Below are positions 9,650 to 17,915 of a stretch of DNA of 52,514 nucleotides, piece by piece. The stretch comes from Chitinophagaceae bacterium (GTDB lineage: Bacteria; Bacteroidota; Bacteroidia; Chitinophagales; Chitinophagaceae): positions 1 through 52,514 of the forward strand of contig JAGFIS010000043.1 in assembly GCA_024103425.1 (NCBI GenBank), in the 5' to 3' direction. Position 1 is the stretch's first letter, and each line of letters starts with the position of its first letter. The notes below the pieces were generated by a model. It had not been told where the DNA came from, searched no databases, and saw only the letters and a program-made list of their open reading frames with translations. The position numbers and the translations under genes are program-made.

Positions 9650-10438
9650 CTAGCGTAAGTAATTTGTGATCTGTACTAATAATATCTCCTCTGTGAATAT
9701 TAAGAACATGCTCAACACCACTGCTGCGTTAGCCGCCCTTCCCACACCTTCTGTTCCGTTAGAAGCATTAAAACCCTTATAGCACCCCACCATACCGATG
9801 GTAAAACCATACACGATACTCTTGACTAAAGAGGAGACCAGATCCAAATAAGAAATCTTATCAAAAGCTGCTATAAAGAAAGTCGTCATTGAAGTTTGCT
9901 CAAACACGTGAACGTTCAGATAGGCCCCCAGCATACCAACCAGCCCTGCAAAACATACTAATAACGGAATCATTATGGTAGTGGCCAATACTCTGGTAAC
10001 TACCAAAAATTTATAAGGATTAATTGCCGACACCTCCATGGCGTCTATTTGCTCGGTCACCTTCATTGATCCCAACTCAGCACCAATATTAGACCCCACC
10101 TTACCACCACATATCAAAGCAGTCACCAAAGGTGCCAGCGTACGGATGACGGCGATTCCGGAAAGTGATGGAAGCCATGACTCGGCACCAAACTCAGAAA
10201 GTGACGGACGGGATTGCTTGGTGATAACGATTCCGGTAATGAACCCGGTTAGGGCAATCATAAAAAGCGACTTATATCCTACCTGATAACACTGCTTGAT
10301 AAGTTCCCTGAATTCATACGGCGGGCGAAAAACCTCCTTAAAAAACCGCAGTGTGAACTCAGATGCAGCGGTAATATCGCTGAAAAATGTATCAACTTTT
10401 CGCGAAATCAGATACTTTGGGGCAGAATTTGAACTCAT
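9650..10438 (-). CDS. mlaE: MlaE-like ABC transporter permease
   Basis: This is the integral-membrane subunit of the MlaEFD-type lipid transporter. At 262 residues with about five helices, it contains the family segments ALICGGKVGSNIGAELGSMK and VTEQIDAMEVSAINPYKFLV, the interface helix region that contacts MlaF. I start at the ATG at 10438 (MSSNSAPK); a TTG five codons earlier is open but less likely. It is the first gene of the mla-MATE unit. A TCTTTGC motif near 10480 on the minus strand resembles a -7 box but lacks the leading TA. Confidence 0.95.
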   Translation of the reverse strand: MSSNSAPKYLISRKVDTFFSDITAASEFTLRFFKEVFRPPYEFRELIKQCYQVGYKSLFMIALTGFITGIVITKQSRPSLSEFGAESWLPSLSGIAVIRTLAPLVTALICGGKVGSNIGAELGSMKVTEQIDAMEVSAINPYKFLVVTRVLATTIMIPLLVCFAGLVGMLGAYLNVHVFEQTSMTTFFIAAFDKISYLDLVSSLVKSIVYGFTIGMVGCYKGFNASNGTEGVGRAANAAVVLSMFLIFTEEILLVQITNYLR

Positions 10439-10762
10439 TTTCCGGTTAATCAATTACCATTCTAAATATATTTCAGGGGCTGCAAAGATGGCCACAAGAT
10501 TTTAAAAAACCATAAGCCGGTGGCAAAACACAGAGTATAAAACCTGTCCGGACCCCACTTTTCCACACTCTTTAACGTCTGAAAACGGCTTTGCGTATTT
10601 TTTTTTAATCAAAAAACACCTCAACCTTACAAAATTCCTTTTCAAAAGATCTTTTCGGAATTAAAGAAAATTTGAAAAAAGTAAAATTTCTGTCCTGAAA
10701 AAATACTTTTTGAATGTTTTGCCTTCCAAACATTATATTTGGCTTTCACGAGATTTTAAAAG
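10439..10762. other. Intergenic region between mlaE and adk
   Basis: This 324-base divergent region is AT-rich and holds no convincing reading frame. It should carry the promoters of both transcription units. A good adk promoter is visible at its right end and a weak mla candidate at its left end. No repeat or stable hairpin was noticed. Confidence 0.6.
10709..10741 (+). promoter_or_regulatory. Candidate adk promoter
   Basis: TATATTTG (10734-10741) matches TAnnTTTG, with TTTG (10709-10712) 21 bases upstream as a -33 box. The predicted start of transcription near 10748 leaves a leader of about 15 bases before the adk ATG at 10763. Confidence 0.55.
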
Positions 10763-11350
10763 ATGTTCAATTTTATTCTTTTTGGCCCGCCGGGCAGTGG
10801 TAAGGGTACGCAGTCTGAAAAACTTATAGCTAAATACGGTTTAAAACACCTTTCAACGGGCGATTTACTCAGAAGTGAAATAGCTAAAAAAACTCCTTTA
10901 GGATTAAAGGCTAAAAAGCTGATGGATAAAGGCAGTCTTGTTCCCGATGAGGTTGTAATCGGTATGATCAGTGATATGGTAGATGCTAATAAAGGAGCCG
11001 GCGGATTTTTATTTGACGGATTTCCACGCACTATTGTGCAGGCGGAAGAATTAGATAAACTTCTGAAAGCAAGGAAAACTCAGATTAATATCGTTTTGGC
11101 CATGGATGTTTCAGAGGCCGAACTCGTGAAAAGATTACTCAAAAGAGGCGAAACAAGCGGCCGCTCGGATGATGTTAACGAAGATATCATCAGAGCCAGA
11201 ATTGCCGAATATCATAAAAAGACGAGTGCCGTACTCGATCATTATCAAAAATTCGATAAGGTCGTACACGTGAAAGGCGAAGGCTCCATTGATGAAATCT
11301 TCGAGAGATTGACTGCTCAACTGGATCGCCTTCAGAAGAAAAAAGACTGA
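10763..11350 (+). CDS. adk: Adenylate kinase
   Basis: This cytosolic enzyme converts AMP and ATP to two ADP and balances the adenylate pool. The P-loop GPPGSGKGT is at residues 8-16, the AMP-site motif LSTGDLLR follows at about 31-38, and FDGFPRT lies at about 84-90. At 195 residues it is the short form, with a small LID (RGETSGRSDD) and no zinc-binding cysteines. The neighbouring genes are not functionally linked. The convergent paaZ gene ends 27 bases downstream. Confidence 0.98.
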   Translation: MFNFILFGPPGSGKGTQSEKLIAKYGLKHLSTGDLLRSEIAKKTPLGLKAKKLMDKGSLVPDEVVIGMISDMVDANKGAGGFLFDGFPRTIVQAEELDKLLKARKTQINIVLAMDVSEAELVKRLLKRGETSGRSDDVNEDIIRARIAEYHKKTSAVLDHYQKFDKVVHVKGEGSIDEIFERLTAQLDRLQKKKD

Positions 11351-11377
11351 TTAACTTTTCCTGTTTTTCTTTTTCAC

Positions 11378-13450
11378 TCAGGAGCGCTTTCGAACCATGG
11401 TAAGAATAGTAGCTACTCCAATCAGCGGGTCTTCCGTCTCGTCGAGAATCTCAACATACCATTTGACTATCCCTTTTGGAATATCACTTCCTTTCGGTAG
11501 TGTCTCACCTGGTTTCGGCGGCTTTAATTCCTGAGATCTTTTTTCTTTGCAAGTGAACCGAATGTAGAAACTGTCACCCGGATAAACGGGCTTGGTAAAC
11601 CTCAGTTCTTCAATGCCATAATTCAATAGAACAGGGTTCTTTTCATAATTATCAACAAACAAGCCTGCTGCTGCGCTTATTAGAAAATAGCCGTGAGCTA
11701 CCTGTCGCTCGAACATGGTGTCAGAAAAATCGGTCGATGCGATATGTGCGTAAAAATGATCGCCTGTGAGATCGGCAAATTGGTCTATATCTTCAGAAGT
11801 AACCGTACGTTTCTCAGTAATTAACTGGTCGCCAACTTTGAGCTCCTCGAAATACATCTTAAACGGATGTTTTGTGAGCTCATTTCCTTTACCATTCGGG
11901 GAAAATACATTCGTTACCGATGTCAGCATCGTCGGCGATCCCTGTAAGGCCACTCTTTGCATATAATGCCTGATACCGCGCAAACCCCCCATTTCTTCAC
12001 CGCCCCCTGCCCTACCCGGACCACCATGCACCAGCATCGGCAGTGGGGAACCATGGCCGGTACTTTCTTTTGCGCAATCGCGGTTCAGGATTAAAATCCT
12101 TCCATGATAGTGCCCTGATCCCAGAACGAAATCCCTGGCGATTTTACCATCGGTTGTTACTATGGTACTGCAGAGACTGCCTTTTCCCATCTTCGCCAGT
12201 TCAATAGCTTCATCAAAATTCTTGTACGGCATTACGGTACTAACCGGGCCAAAAGCCTCTACGGTATGAGGTTCTACACTCTCAAACGGCTTTTCATTTT
12301 TCAACAGCAACGGACTCATGAAAGCACCGCTGTCAAAATCGGCATCTATCAAATCAACTGCCTGCTCTGAACCGTAAACTATTTCTGAAGTCGCCAACAG
12401 TTTTTGAATTTGTTTTTTCACTTCTTCACGCTGCTGCTTCCCCGCGAGAGAACCCATCCGCACTTTTTCATTCAGCGGATTGCCGATGGTTGTCTGCTCC
12501 AGACTTTTTGCAATTCCTGTGTAAACACCTTCAAAGGCTTCTTCGCTCACAAAAATCCTGCGGATCGCAGTACACTTCTGACCTGCCTTCACTGTCATCT
12601 CCTTCCTAATCTCTTTTATGAAGATATCCCACTCAGGCATCCCAGGTTTTACATCTTCTCCAAGCACAATACAATTCAATGAATCTGCCTCCAGATTGAA
12701 TGGAACATTCTCTCTTAAAATCTGCAGATTGGATTTCAACATCAATCCCGTAGATGCAGATCCCGTAAAGGTTACCACATCCTGCGAATGCACATGATCC
12801 AACATATCGCGCGCAGCTCCGCAGACTAACTGTAACGCTCCTTCAGGCAGGATTCCTGAAGTAATAATTTCCCGTACCACTGCTTCGGTGAGATAACTGG
12901 TAACTGTCGCAGGTTTCACAACCGCAGCCACTCCGGCCAGAAGGTTAACAGCAATTTTTTCTAACATTCCCCAAACCGGAAAGTTGTAGGCGTTGATATG
13001 TACGGCTACTCCCTCTTTCGGAATCAGAATATGCTGTGCCGCAAATGTGCCTCCTTTGCTCAACCCGATATTCTCTCCGTCCATTGCATAGATTTCATCA
13101 GGTAGCTTTCTCCGCAATGAGGCGTTGGAGAATAAATTACCAATACCGCCTTCAATATCTATCCAGCTATCGGCTCTGGTAGCACCGGTCATATAACTGA
13201 CAGGGTAAAACTTTTCTTTATGCTCCATCAGATGCAAAGCGAGTGCACGCAACATTCTGCCTCTTTCTTCAAAAGTCATCTTGCGCAGGGCATGAGTCCC
13301 GGTAGCTCTTCCGTACTGTAATATTTTTTCGAAATCCAATCCCTCTGTAGAGGCATAGGCAATCAACTGTCCGTTGACGGAATTGTATAGTGGCTGTCCT
13401 TCCCCATCGCCTTCCATCCATTTTCCAAGGACATAGTTCTGTAGTTTCAT
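11378..13450 (-). CDS. paaZ: PaaZ-type bifunctional aldehyde dehydrogenase/oxepin-CoA hydrolase
   Basis: This 690-residue fusion opens the oxepin-CoA ring and oxidises the resulting semialdehyde in aerobic phenylacetate degradation. The N-terminal aldehyde dehydrogenase (about 1-520) has the catalytic Cys293 in AGQKCTA and the general base Glu254 in FNLEADS. The C-terminal MaoC-like hydratase domain (about 530-690) has the active-site pair in GDHFYAH (Asp564, His569). All catalytic residues of both halves are therefore present. The divergent crotonase gene 88 bases away is a plausible pathway partner, but paaABCDE, paaJ and paaK are not in the window. The E. coli enzyme has the same domain order and nearly the same length. 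Confidence 0.93.
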   Translation of the reverse strand: MKLQNYVLGKWMEGDGEGQPLYNSVNGQLIAYASTEGLDFEKILQYGRATGTHALRKMTFEERGRMLRALALHLMEHKEKFYPVSYMTGATRADSWIDIEGGIGNLFSNASLRRKLPDEIYAMDGENIGLSKGGTFAAQHILIPKEGVAVHINAYNFPVWGMLEKIAVNLLAGVAAVVKPATVTSYLTEAVVREIITSGILPEGALQLVCGAARDMLDHVHSQDVVTFTGSASTGLMLKSNLQILRENVPFNLEADSLNCIVLGEDVKPGMPEWDIFIKEIRKEMTVKAGQKCTAIRRIFVSEEAFEGVYTGIAKSLEQTTIGNPLNEKVRMGSLAGKQQREEVKKQIQKLLATSEIVYGSEQAVDLIDADFDSGAFMSPLLLKNEKPFESVEPHTVEAFGPVSTVMPYKNFDEAIELAKMGKGSLCSTIVTTDGKIARDFVLGSGHYHGRILILNRDCAKESTGHGSPLPMLVHGGPGRAGGGEEMGGLRGIRHYMQRVALQGSPTMLTSVTNVFSPNGKGNELTKHPFKMYFEELKVGDQLITEKRTVTSEDIDQFADLTGDHFYAHIASTDFSDTMFERQVAHGYFLISAAAGLFVDNYEKNPVLLNYGIEELRFTKPVYPGDSFYIRFTCKEKRSQELKPPKPGETLPKGSDIPKGIVKWYVEILDETEDPLIGVATILTMVRKRS

Positions 13451-13512
13451 GTAGTTATGTTTTTGCTATGTTACGAAAAAAATGTCTTACCTGTTTCAAG
13501 AGAGGCATTCAT

Positions 13513-13520
13513 TAAATTTG
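13513..13520 (+). promoter_or_regulatory. -7-like box before the crotonase gene
   Basis: TAAATTTG matches TAnnTTTG and lies 18 bases before the ATG at 13539. No exact TTTG occurs at the -33 distance. It is the most likely promoter element in the 88-base divergent region. Confidence 0.45.
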
Positions 13521-13538
13521 TGTTCTAAATAATTTATT

Positions 13539-14294
13539 ATGGAGGAAGGTTATGTGAGATGTACGCGCGAAAACGGGATTTCAACCATCGAGTTCTTTCA
13601 TCCTTTGAGCAATTCAATGCCGGGATATCTCTTGAAAGAACTTACAGATACTATAAGAAATGAGAATACTGCCAATACCCGTGTAATAGTATTAAAAAGC
13701 GGCGGACCGAAAGCTTTTTGTGCAGGAGCCAGCTTCAATGAACTGATTGCCGTGAGTAACAAAGAAGAAGGGCTGGCGTTCTTTTCAGGATTTGCCAACG
13801 TCATCAATGCTATGCGTGAGAGCCACAAGCTTATTGTTGTAAGAGTGCAGGGCAAGTGTGTCGGTGGCGGCGTGGGAATCGTCAGCGCAGCAGATTACGC
13901 GATAGCTGTTTCGGGTGCAGATATTAAACTAAGCGAACTCGCTTTGGGCATCGGACCTTTTGTAATCGGGCCGTCGGTAGAACGGAAGATCGGAGTTTCA
14001 GGTTTTTCAGAGTTGGCAATAGATGCAGCTTCCTGGCGCTCGGCAGAATGGGCTCATCAAAAAGGCCTCTTCAACAAAGTATGTAATACCGCAGAAGAAC
14101 TGGACGAAAGTGTTCGACAATTGGCAGTGACGCTTTCTCATTACAGCCCGAAAGCTATGGCAGACATGAAAAAAGTCTTCTGGGAAGGAACAGATCATTG
14201 GGAAACGCTTTTGAAAGAAAGAGCTGCCATCAGCGGGAAACTGATACTCACTGACTACGCAAAAAATGCAATTGAAAAAATCAGAAAGAAATAA
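13539..14294 (+). CDS. Enoyl-CoA hydratase/isomerase (crotonase) family protein
   Basis: This 251-residue crotonase-fold enzyme has an oxyanion-hole pair in CAGASF (about 61-66) and GGGVG (109-113). The two catalytic glutamates of hydratases are both kept, at Glu133 (LSELALG) and Glu158 (GFSELA), which supports hydration rather than a purely isomerising role. Placement divergent from paaZ suggests a phenylacetate role such as PaaF or PaaG, but methylglutaconyl-CoA hydratase-like activity is also possible. The N-terminal third has a shortened loop compared with classic mitochondrial hydratase. The specific substrate cannot be assigned. Confidence 0.88.
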   Translation: MEEGYVRCTRENGISTIEFFHPLSNSMPGYLLKELTDTIRNENTANTRVIVLKSGGPKAFCAGASFNELIAVSNKEEGLAFFSGFANVINAMRESHKLIVVRVQGKCVGGGVGIVSAADYAIAVSGADIKLSELALGIGPFVIGPSVERKIGVSGFSELAIDAASWRSAEWAHQKGLFNKVCNTAEELDESVRQLAVTLSHYSPKAMADMKKVFWEGTDHWETLLKERAAISGKLILTDYAKNAIEKIRKK

Positions 14295-14347
14295 AATCTC
14301 TCTTTTCTGCCGATGAGGTTTTCTTACATTTGCCGCCCAAATCTCAA

Positions 14348-14434
14348 GGAGAGTTGTCCGAGTGGTTGAAGGAGCGCGACTCGAAATCGTGTATACCAGC
14401 GATGGTATCGAGGGTTCGAATCCCTCACTCTCCG
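14348..14434 (+). tRNA. tRNA-Ser (anticodon CGA)
   Basis: The acceptor stem GGAGAGT pairs with ACTCTCC, the discriminator is G14434, and the T-arm reads GGGTTCGAATCCC. The anticodon stem CGCGA/TCGTG encloses the loop CTCGAAA, giving anticodon CGA, which reads UCG serine codons. A long variable arm built on TACCAGCGATGGTA is typical of serine tRNA. The 3' CCA is not encoded; the gene is followed by CAA. Confidence 0.96.
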
Positions 14435-14443
14435 CAAACTCAG

Positions 14444-14470
14444 AAAAGCCTTCGCGAAAGCGAGGGTTTT
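14444..14470 (+). terminator. Intrinsic terminator of tRNA-Ser
   Basis: An 11-bp stem (including two G-T pairs) closed by a GAAA tetraloop runs 14445-14470. The stem's 3' arm ends in TTTT, followed by AT. It begins ten bases after the tRNA, as expected for a tRNA terminator. Confidence 0.65.
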
Positions 14471-14471
14471 A

Positions 14472-14517
14472 TAGTTCGTAGCCGAACCGAACTCGTTCGT
14501 GCGAAGGCTACGGACTA
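14472..14517. repeat. Nested long hairpin behind tRNA-Ser
   Basis: TAGTTCGTAGCC (14472-14483) pairs with GGCTACGGACTA (14506-14517) over 12 bp with one G-T pair. Inside it CGAAC and GTTCG (14488-14499) form a second small hairpin, so the whole can fold as a nested structure. It has no T-run of its own and sits between two terminator-like hairpins. Function is unknown. Confidence 0.6.
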
Positions 14518-14527
14518 AAAAAACCAA

Positions 14528-14555
14528 ATCACGCCAACGGCGTGATGGCTTTTTT
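14528..14555. terminator. Bidirectional terminator-like hairpin
   Basis: ATCACGCC and GGCGTGAT form a perfect 8-bp stem with a three-base loop at 14528-14546. A T-run follows on the plus strand and an A-run precedes it, so it could end transcription in either direction. Confidence 0.6.
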
Positions 14556-14578
14556 GATTTTAGCCCCTCCACAAAGGG

Positions 14579-14834
14579 ATCACCGAAGGTAATCCCCGTC
14601 TTACGGCCATTTAGATGTTTATTTGTTTAGGCGTTTAGTTTGATGGTTAAATAGGTAACCCAAACCGCACGTACATCCTTGACCAAGGATGGTCAAGGTA
14701 CTTTCAGCGGCAAGTTTATTAGATTTATAATTATAGTGGAACGTGAGACACGAGCCAAGGATTAATCAAGAACCACCCCTCCTTCCCCTCCTAGGGAGGC
14801 GGAAGGCACCCCTCCGTAGGAGGGGAATTGAGCA
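14579..14834 (-). repeat. Modular intergenic repeat, left copy
   Basis: Four modules are recognisable by comparison with the right end of the window, read here on the minus strand. D (14773-14834) has two GC-rich hairpins, CCCCTCC/GGAGGGG (14809-14825) and CCTTCC...GGAAGG (14781-14806). A (14677-14698) is a hairpin with arms CCTTGACCA/TGGTCAAGG. B (14610-14639) contains TAAACAAATAAACAT. C (14579-14597) contains GGGATTACCTTCGGTGAT. Order on the minus strand is D-A-B-C. It encodes no protein. Confidence 0.75.
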
Positions 14835-14936
14835 CAAGTTGGATGCTTGTTCTGAATTCGGGAAATCTGCCTTCGGTAACAGAAATATCTTCCTGATACA
14901 ACCGCTTCTCAAAGATTCTTAATTTTACGGATACCG

Positions 14937-14957
14937 GAGCCTGATAACTTCAGGCTC
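14937..14957. promoter_or_regulatory. Inverted repeat just before the LysR gene
   Basis: GAGCCTGA (14937-14944) and TCAGGCTC (14950-14957) are perfect 8-base arms around TAACT, ending ten bases before the ATG. It may be an autoregulatory operator or a leader hairpin; position is the only evidence. Confidence 0.4.
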
Positions 14958-14967
14958 TGAATCTGTA

Positions 14968-15870
14968 ATGAACTTTAACCAGCTTAGATATATTGTTGCA
15001 GTCGACAGGCACCGCAATTTCTCTCGTGCTGCCGACGAATGTGAAGTCGCTCAGTCAACACTCAGCAAAGAAATTCAGCGGTTAGAAAAAGAATTCAGAA
15101 TTATCATATTCGATCGGTCGAGAAATCCTGTAGCTCCTACCATGAAAGGCACCGACCTGATCCGTCAAGCAAAAGTGATTCTGGAGGGGCAAAAACAATT
15201 CATTGAGATAGCGAGGAAAATGTCTAACCGTCCGGCAGGAAACTTTCGGCTCGGAATACTTCCTATGCTCGCCCCTTACCTGCTCCCCTTGTTCATCAGG
15301 CCACTGGCAGAAAAATATCCCGAACTCAGTGTGGAGATTCTCGAATTGACTCCCCAGGAAATGGCGATACACTTTGAAGAAGATGAACTCGATGGGGGTA
15401 TTGCCATCCTGCCTTTTTTTAAGGAAGGTTATTATGAAGACGCCTTGTTCGAGGAAGACTTTGTGCTCTACCTTGGCGCCGGACATCCATTACTGGAAAA
15501 AGAAGAAGTAAAATGGAATGAAATCCCTTTTGATAATTTGCTGCTTCACGACACCTTCAAAAGTTATCTTACTTCCTCTTCAGAAATCAAAAACAAAGCA
15601 TCGCTTTCAGCAAGAACAATTGGAAATATCAGCTATCACAGCGGTTCCTTAGAAACTATCAGAAAAATTATTGACAGAAACGGTGGGATTACCTTCCTTC
15701 CGCGCCTGGCAACTATTTACATGGGCGAACGAAGATTACAAATGGTCAGGCCCGTTGTTGACCCGGTGCTCAGCCGTACCATCACTTTTGTAACACCCAG
15801 AGGCTTTGAGAAGAACAGGATTACGAAGGTGATTAAAAAAGAAATTCTTTCAGGGCTACCGAAACTTTAA
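14968..15870 (+). CDS. LysR-type transcriptional regulator (OxyR-like, lacking redox cysteines)
   Basis: The first 60 residues form the LysR winged helix-turn-helix (NFSRAADECEVAQSTLSKEI), followed by a linker helix and a two-lobed effector domain (about 90-298). Overall it resembles the OxyR group in length (300) and in the C-terminal FLPRLA segment. The only cysteine is Cys25 in the DNA-binding domain, so the paired cysteines with which OxyR senses peroxide are missing. It is therefore best called a LysR regulator of unknown inducer. No catalase or peroxidase gene is adjacent; the convergent GlcD-type gene ends 38 bases away. Confidence 0.88.
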   Translation: MNFNQLRYIVAVDRHRNFSRAADECEVAQSTLSKEIQRLEKEFRIIIFDRSRNPVAPTMKGTDLIRQAKVILEGQKQFIEIARKMSNRPAGNFRLGILPMLAPYLLPLFIRPLAEKYPELSVEILELTPQEMAIHFEEDELDGGIAILPFFKEGYYEDALFEEDFVLYLGAGHPLLEKEEVKWNEIPFDNLLLHDTFKSYLTSSSEIKNKASLSARTIGNISYHSGSLETIRKIIDRNGGITFLPRLATIYMGERRLQMVRPVVDPVLSRTITFVTPRGFEKNRITKVIKKEILSGLPKL

Positions 15871-15908
15871 ATAGTAACCTTAATCTACAAGAGGCATGCT
15901 CTTATTAC

Positions 15909-17312
15909 CTAATCAAAAATCTTTCCTGCGTTCAGAATATTATTAGGATCGAATACCTTCTTGATTCCACGCATCAAATCTATTTGCGATTCGGTAAACA
16001 TAATATCCATAAAGCGCTTCTGCACCAGTCCGATTCCGTGTTCGCCACTGATAGTACCGCCTAATTCTTTCACAAGCACAAATAAAGCTCTAAGGCATTT
16101 GATGATTTCAGGATCGTCTTGCGTATTATCTGTTCCCTCTTTTTTAATTCTGATGTGGAGGTTTCCATCGCCGGCATGGCCAAAGCAAACAGATTTGAAT
16201 CCGTATTCATCACCCAGTTTCTTTACACCTTTAATAAGTGCCGGTAATTGATATCTCGGCACGACAGTATCTTCTTCTATTGTATATCCGTCATTCTTCA
16301 CTGCCTCGGGCAGGCGCCTTCTCAGTTTCCATAACTCTTGCTTTTGTGCAGCATTATCTGCAAAGTAGATCTCGCCGCAATCGTACTGCATCAGAACTTC
16401 TGAAATCGCTTCTATCTCCTGCATTAATGTATCCATGTGGTTGCCATCTACCTCAACAATAAGGTGTGCTGCTGTATCATCAGTTACCGGCACAGAGGAA
16501 CCATCTAACGAACATTCGGCAATTCTTAATCCATCAACCTCCATCAACTCTAATCCGCTGGGAGTATAGCCTGCGCGGAAAATTGCACTCACTGCCTCAC
16601 ATGCTTTTTCAACATCGTTGAAAGGTACCAACATCAGCAAGTCGTGCTTGGGATGCGGAAGCAGCCTTAAAACAATTTTCGTTACGATTCCGAGTGTTCC
16701 CTCACTGCCTACAATCAGTTGTGTCAGATTATATCCGGTTGCATTCTTCAACACGTTTGCACCCGTCCACATAATCTCACCGGAGGGCAATACTACTTCC
16801 AGATTCAAAACATAGTCTTTCACCACACCGTATTTCACCGCTTTCGGACCACCACTGTTTTCAGAGATATTGCCTCCTATAAAACAGGAGCCGCGACTCG
16901 CAGGATCCGGAGGATAGAACAATCCCTTCTCTTTAACAGCATCCATCAACACCTGCGTGATGACTCCAGGCTCGGTTGTTACCTGCAAATTCTTTTCGTC
17001 AATATTTAAAATGGAATTGAAGCGCTCGGTTGAGATGACCACTCCACCCAAATGCGGGAGTGCCCCACCCGTAAGCCCTGTACCCGCCCCTCTTGGCGTC
17101 ACGGGTATCAAATGTTTGTTACAAATTCTTAAGATACTACTAATCTCTTCGGGTGTACGTGGTTTCAAAACCACTTCGGGCAGAAAATGCAACGTTTCGG
17201 TCTGATCTTCAGCATACTTCTCCTTATCTTCTCCTCCCGTGATGACATACGTGTCACCGCAAATCTCTCTAAAAGCATCGAGAACCGAATTATCAATTTT
17301 TGACTGACTCAT
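15909..17312 (-). CDS. FAD-linked oxidase, glycolate oxidase GlcD family
   Basis: This 467-residue flavoprotein has the PCMH-type FAD-binding domain at about 37-215, with PRGAGTGLTGGALP and the segment ATGYNLTQLIVGSEGTLGIV. The C-terminal FAD-oxidase domain contains FGHAGDGNLHI and SGEHGIG, whose histidines are typical of the GlcD/D-lactate dehydrogenase group. These enzymes oxidise D-2-hydroxyacids such as D-lactate or glycolate and pass electrons to quinone or partner subunits. No glcE or glcF gene is next to it, so it may act alone as a D-lactate dehydrogenase. Substrate is undetermined. Confidence 0.93.
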   Translation of the reverse strand: MSQSKIDNSVLDAFREICGDTYVITGGEDKEKYAEDQTETLHFLPEVVLKPRTPEEISSILRICNKHLIPVTPRGAGTGLTGGALPHLGGVVISTERFNSILNIDEKNLQVTTEPGVITQVLMDAVKEKGLFYPPDPASRGSCFIGGNISENSGGPKAVKYGVVKDYVLNLEVVLPSGEIMWTGANVLKNATGYNLTQLIVGSEGTLGIVTKIVLRLLPHPKHDLLMLVPFNDVEKACEAVSAIFRAGYTPSGLELMEVDGLRIAECSLDGSSVPVTDDTAAHLIVEVDGNHMDTLMQEIEAISEVLMQYDCGEIYFADNAAQKQELWKLRRRLPEAVKNDGYTIEEDTVVPRYQLPALIKGVKKLGDEYGFKSVCFGHAGDGNLHIRIKKEGTDNTQDDPEIIKCLRALFVLVKELGGTISGEHGIGLVQKRFMDIMFTESQIDLMRGIKKVFDPNNILNAGKIFD

Positions 17313-17414
17313 TTTTTTTCGTTATTTTTTTATCGGGGTAAATGTACTTAAACATCACCCTCGGCAAATACCATTTCTTCAAAATTTTATTGCAACAATT
17401 CAGATAAGCTAATC

Positions 17415-17915
17415 TTATTCTGGATAACTGATAGAAAGAATTTTTAGTCGCTGTGTTTTATCTCCTCTCTTGAAATCTGCCGTTTCATCTTTCTTTTTAC
17501 CGATTAAAACCCTGGCAATTGGTGAGGTAAAAGCCACTTTACTTTGTTTAATATCAGCTTCATCTACACCTACAATCTGAAACTTCATATGCTTTTTTCC
17601 GTTTAAAAATTCTACAACTGCACCAAATCGTATTACATCTTTGGTTTGATTTTTAGAATCGAGAATTCGTGCAGAAGCAATTCTTTCATTTAATAATTTC
17701 AATTTACCGTCAATAAACAAGGCTGCCCTTCTGCGTTCGCCCTCATTGCCGGGAGGCAAATTTCTCTTTTCCTCTTCCAATGCTTCTTTCTCCTCCATCA
17801 ACAAATTAAATCCTGTTGGAGTTACATAATTTGCAACCCCTGCCGGAAGAGGTGCTCTTGGAGCTATTAAAGGAATCTCTTCCTGGTCGCCTTCTTTTAC
17901 AAATCCTCTGCTCAT
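17415..17915 (-). CDS. GreA/GreB-family elongation factor
   Basis: This is a 166-residue protein with the two-part architecture of transcript cleavage factors. A basic and acidic coiled-coil hairpin occupies about residues 33-87 (FNLLMEEKEALEEEKRNLP), and an FKBP-like C-terminal domain about 90-166 contains FTSPIARVLIGKKKDE. Gre factors bind the RNA polymerase secondary channel and rescue backtracked complexes. The N-terminal extension of about 30 residues rich in proline is unlike E. coli GreA. In Bacteroidota such GreB-like copies often coexist with a canonical GreA, so this may be a paralogue. The GlcD-type gene follows 102 bases later on the same strand. Confidence 0.85.
   Translation of the reverse strand: MSRGFVKEGDQEEIPLIAPRAPLPAGVANYVTPTGFNLLMEEKEALEEEKRNLPPGNEGERRRAALFIDGKLKLLNERIASARILDSKNQTKDVIRFGAVVEFLNGKKHMKFQIVGVDEADIKQSKVAFTSPIARVLIGKKKDETADFKRGDKTQRLKILSISYPE

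Larger units (their letters stand above)
14435..14967. other. Non-coding stretch between tRNA-Ser and the LysR gene
   Basis: This 533-base stretch has no credible gene. It holds, in order, three hairpins directly behind the tRNA, a modular repeat (14579-14834), and an inverted repeat just before the LysR start codon. Each is listed separately. Confidence 0.7.

Noticed and set aside
14324..14572. Frames of 62 and 82 codons across tRNA-Ser
   Set aside because: They are translations of a tRNA gene and its hairpins, a common artefact.
14579..14834. Reading the repeat cluster as a CRISPR array
   Set aside because: Modules differ in sequence and spacing and do not form regular identical repeats with unique spacers; no cas genes are present.
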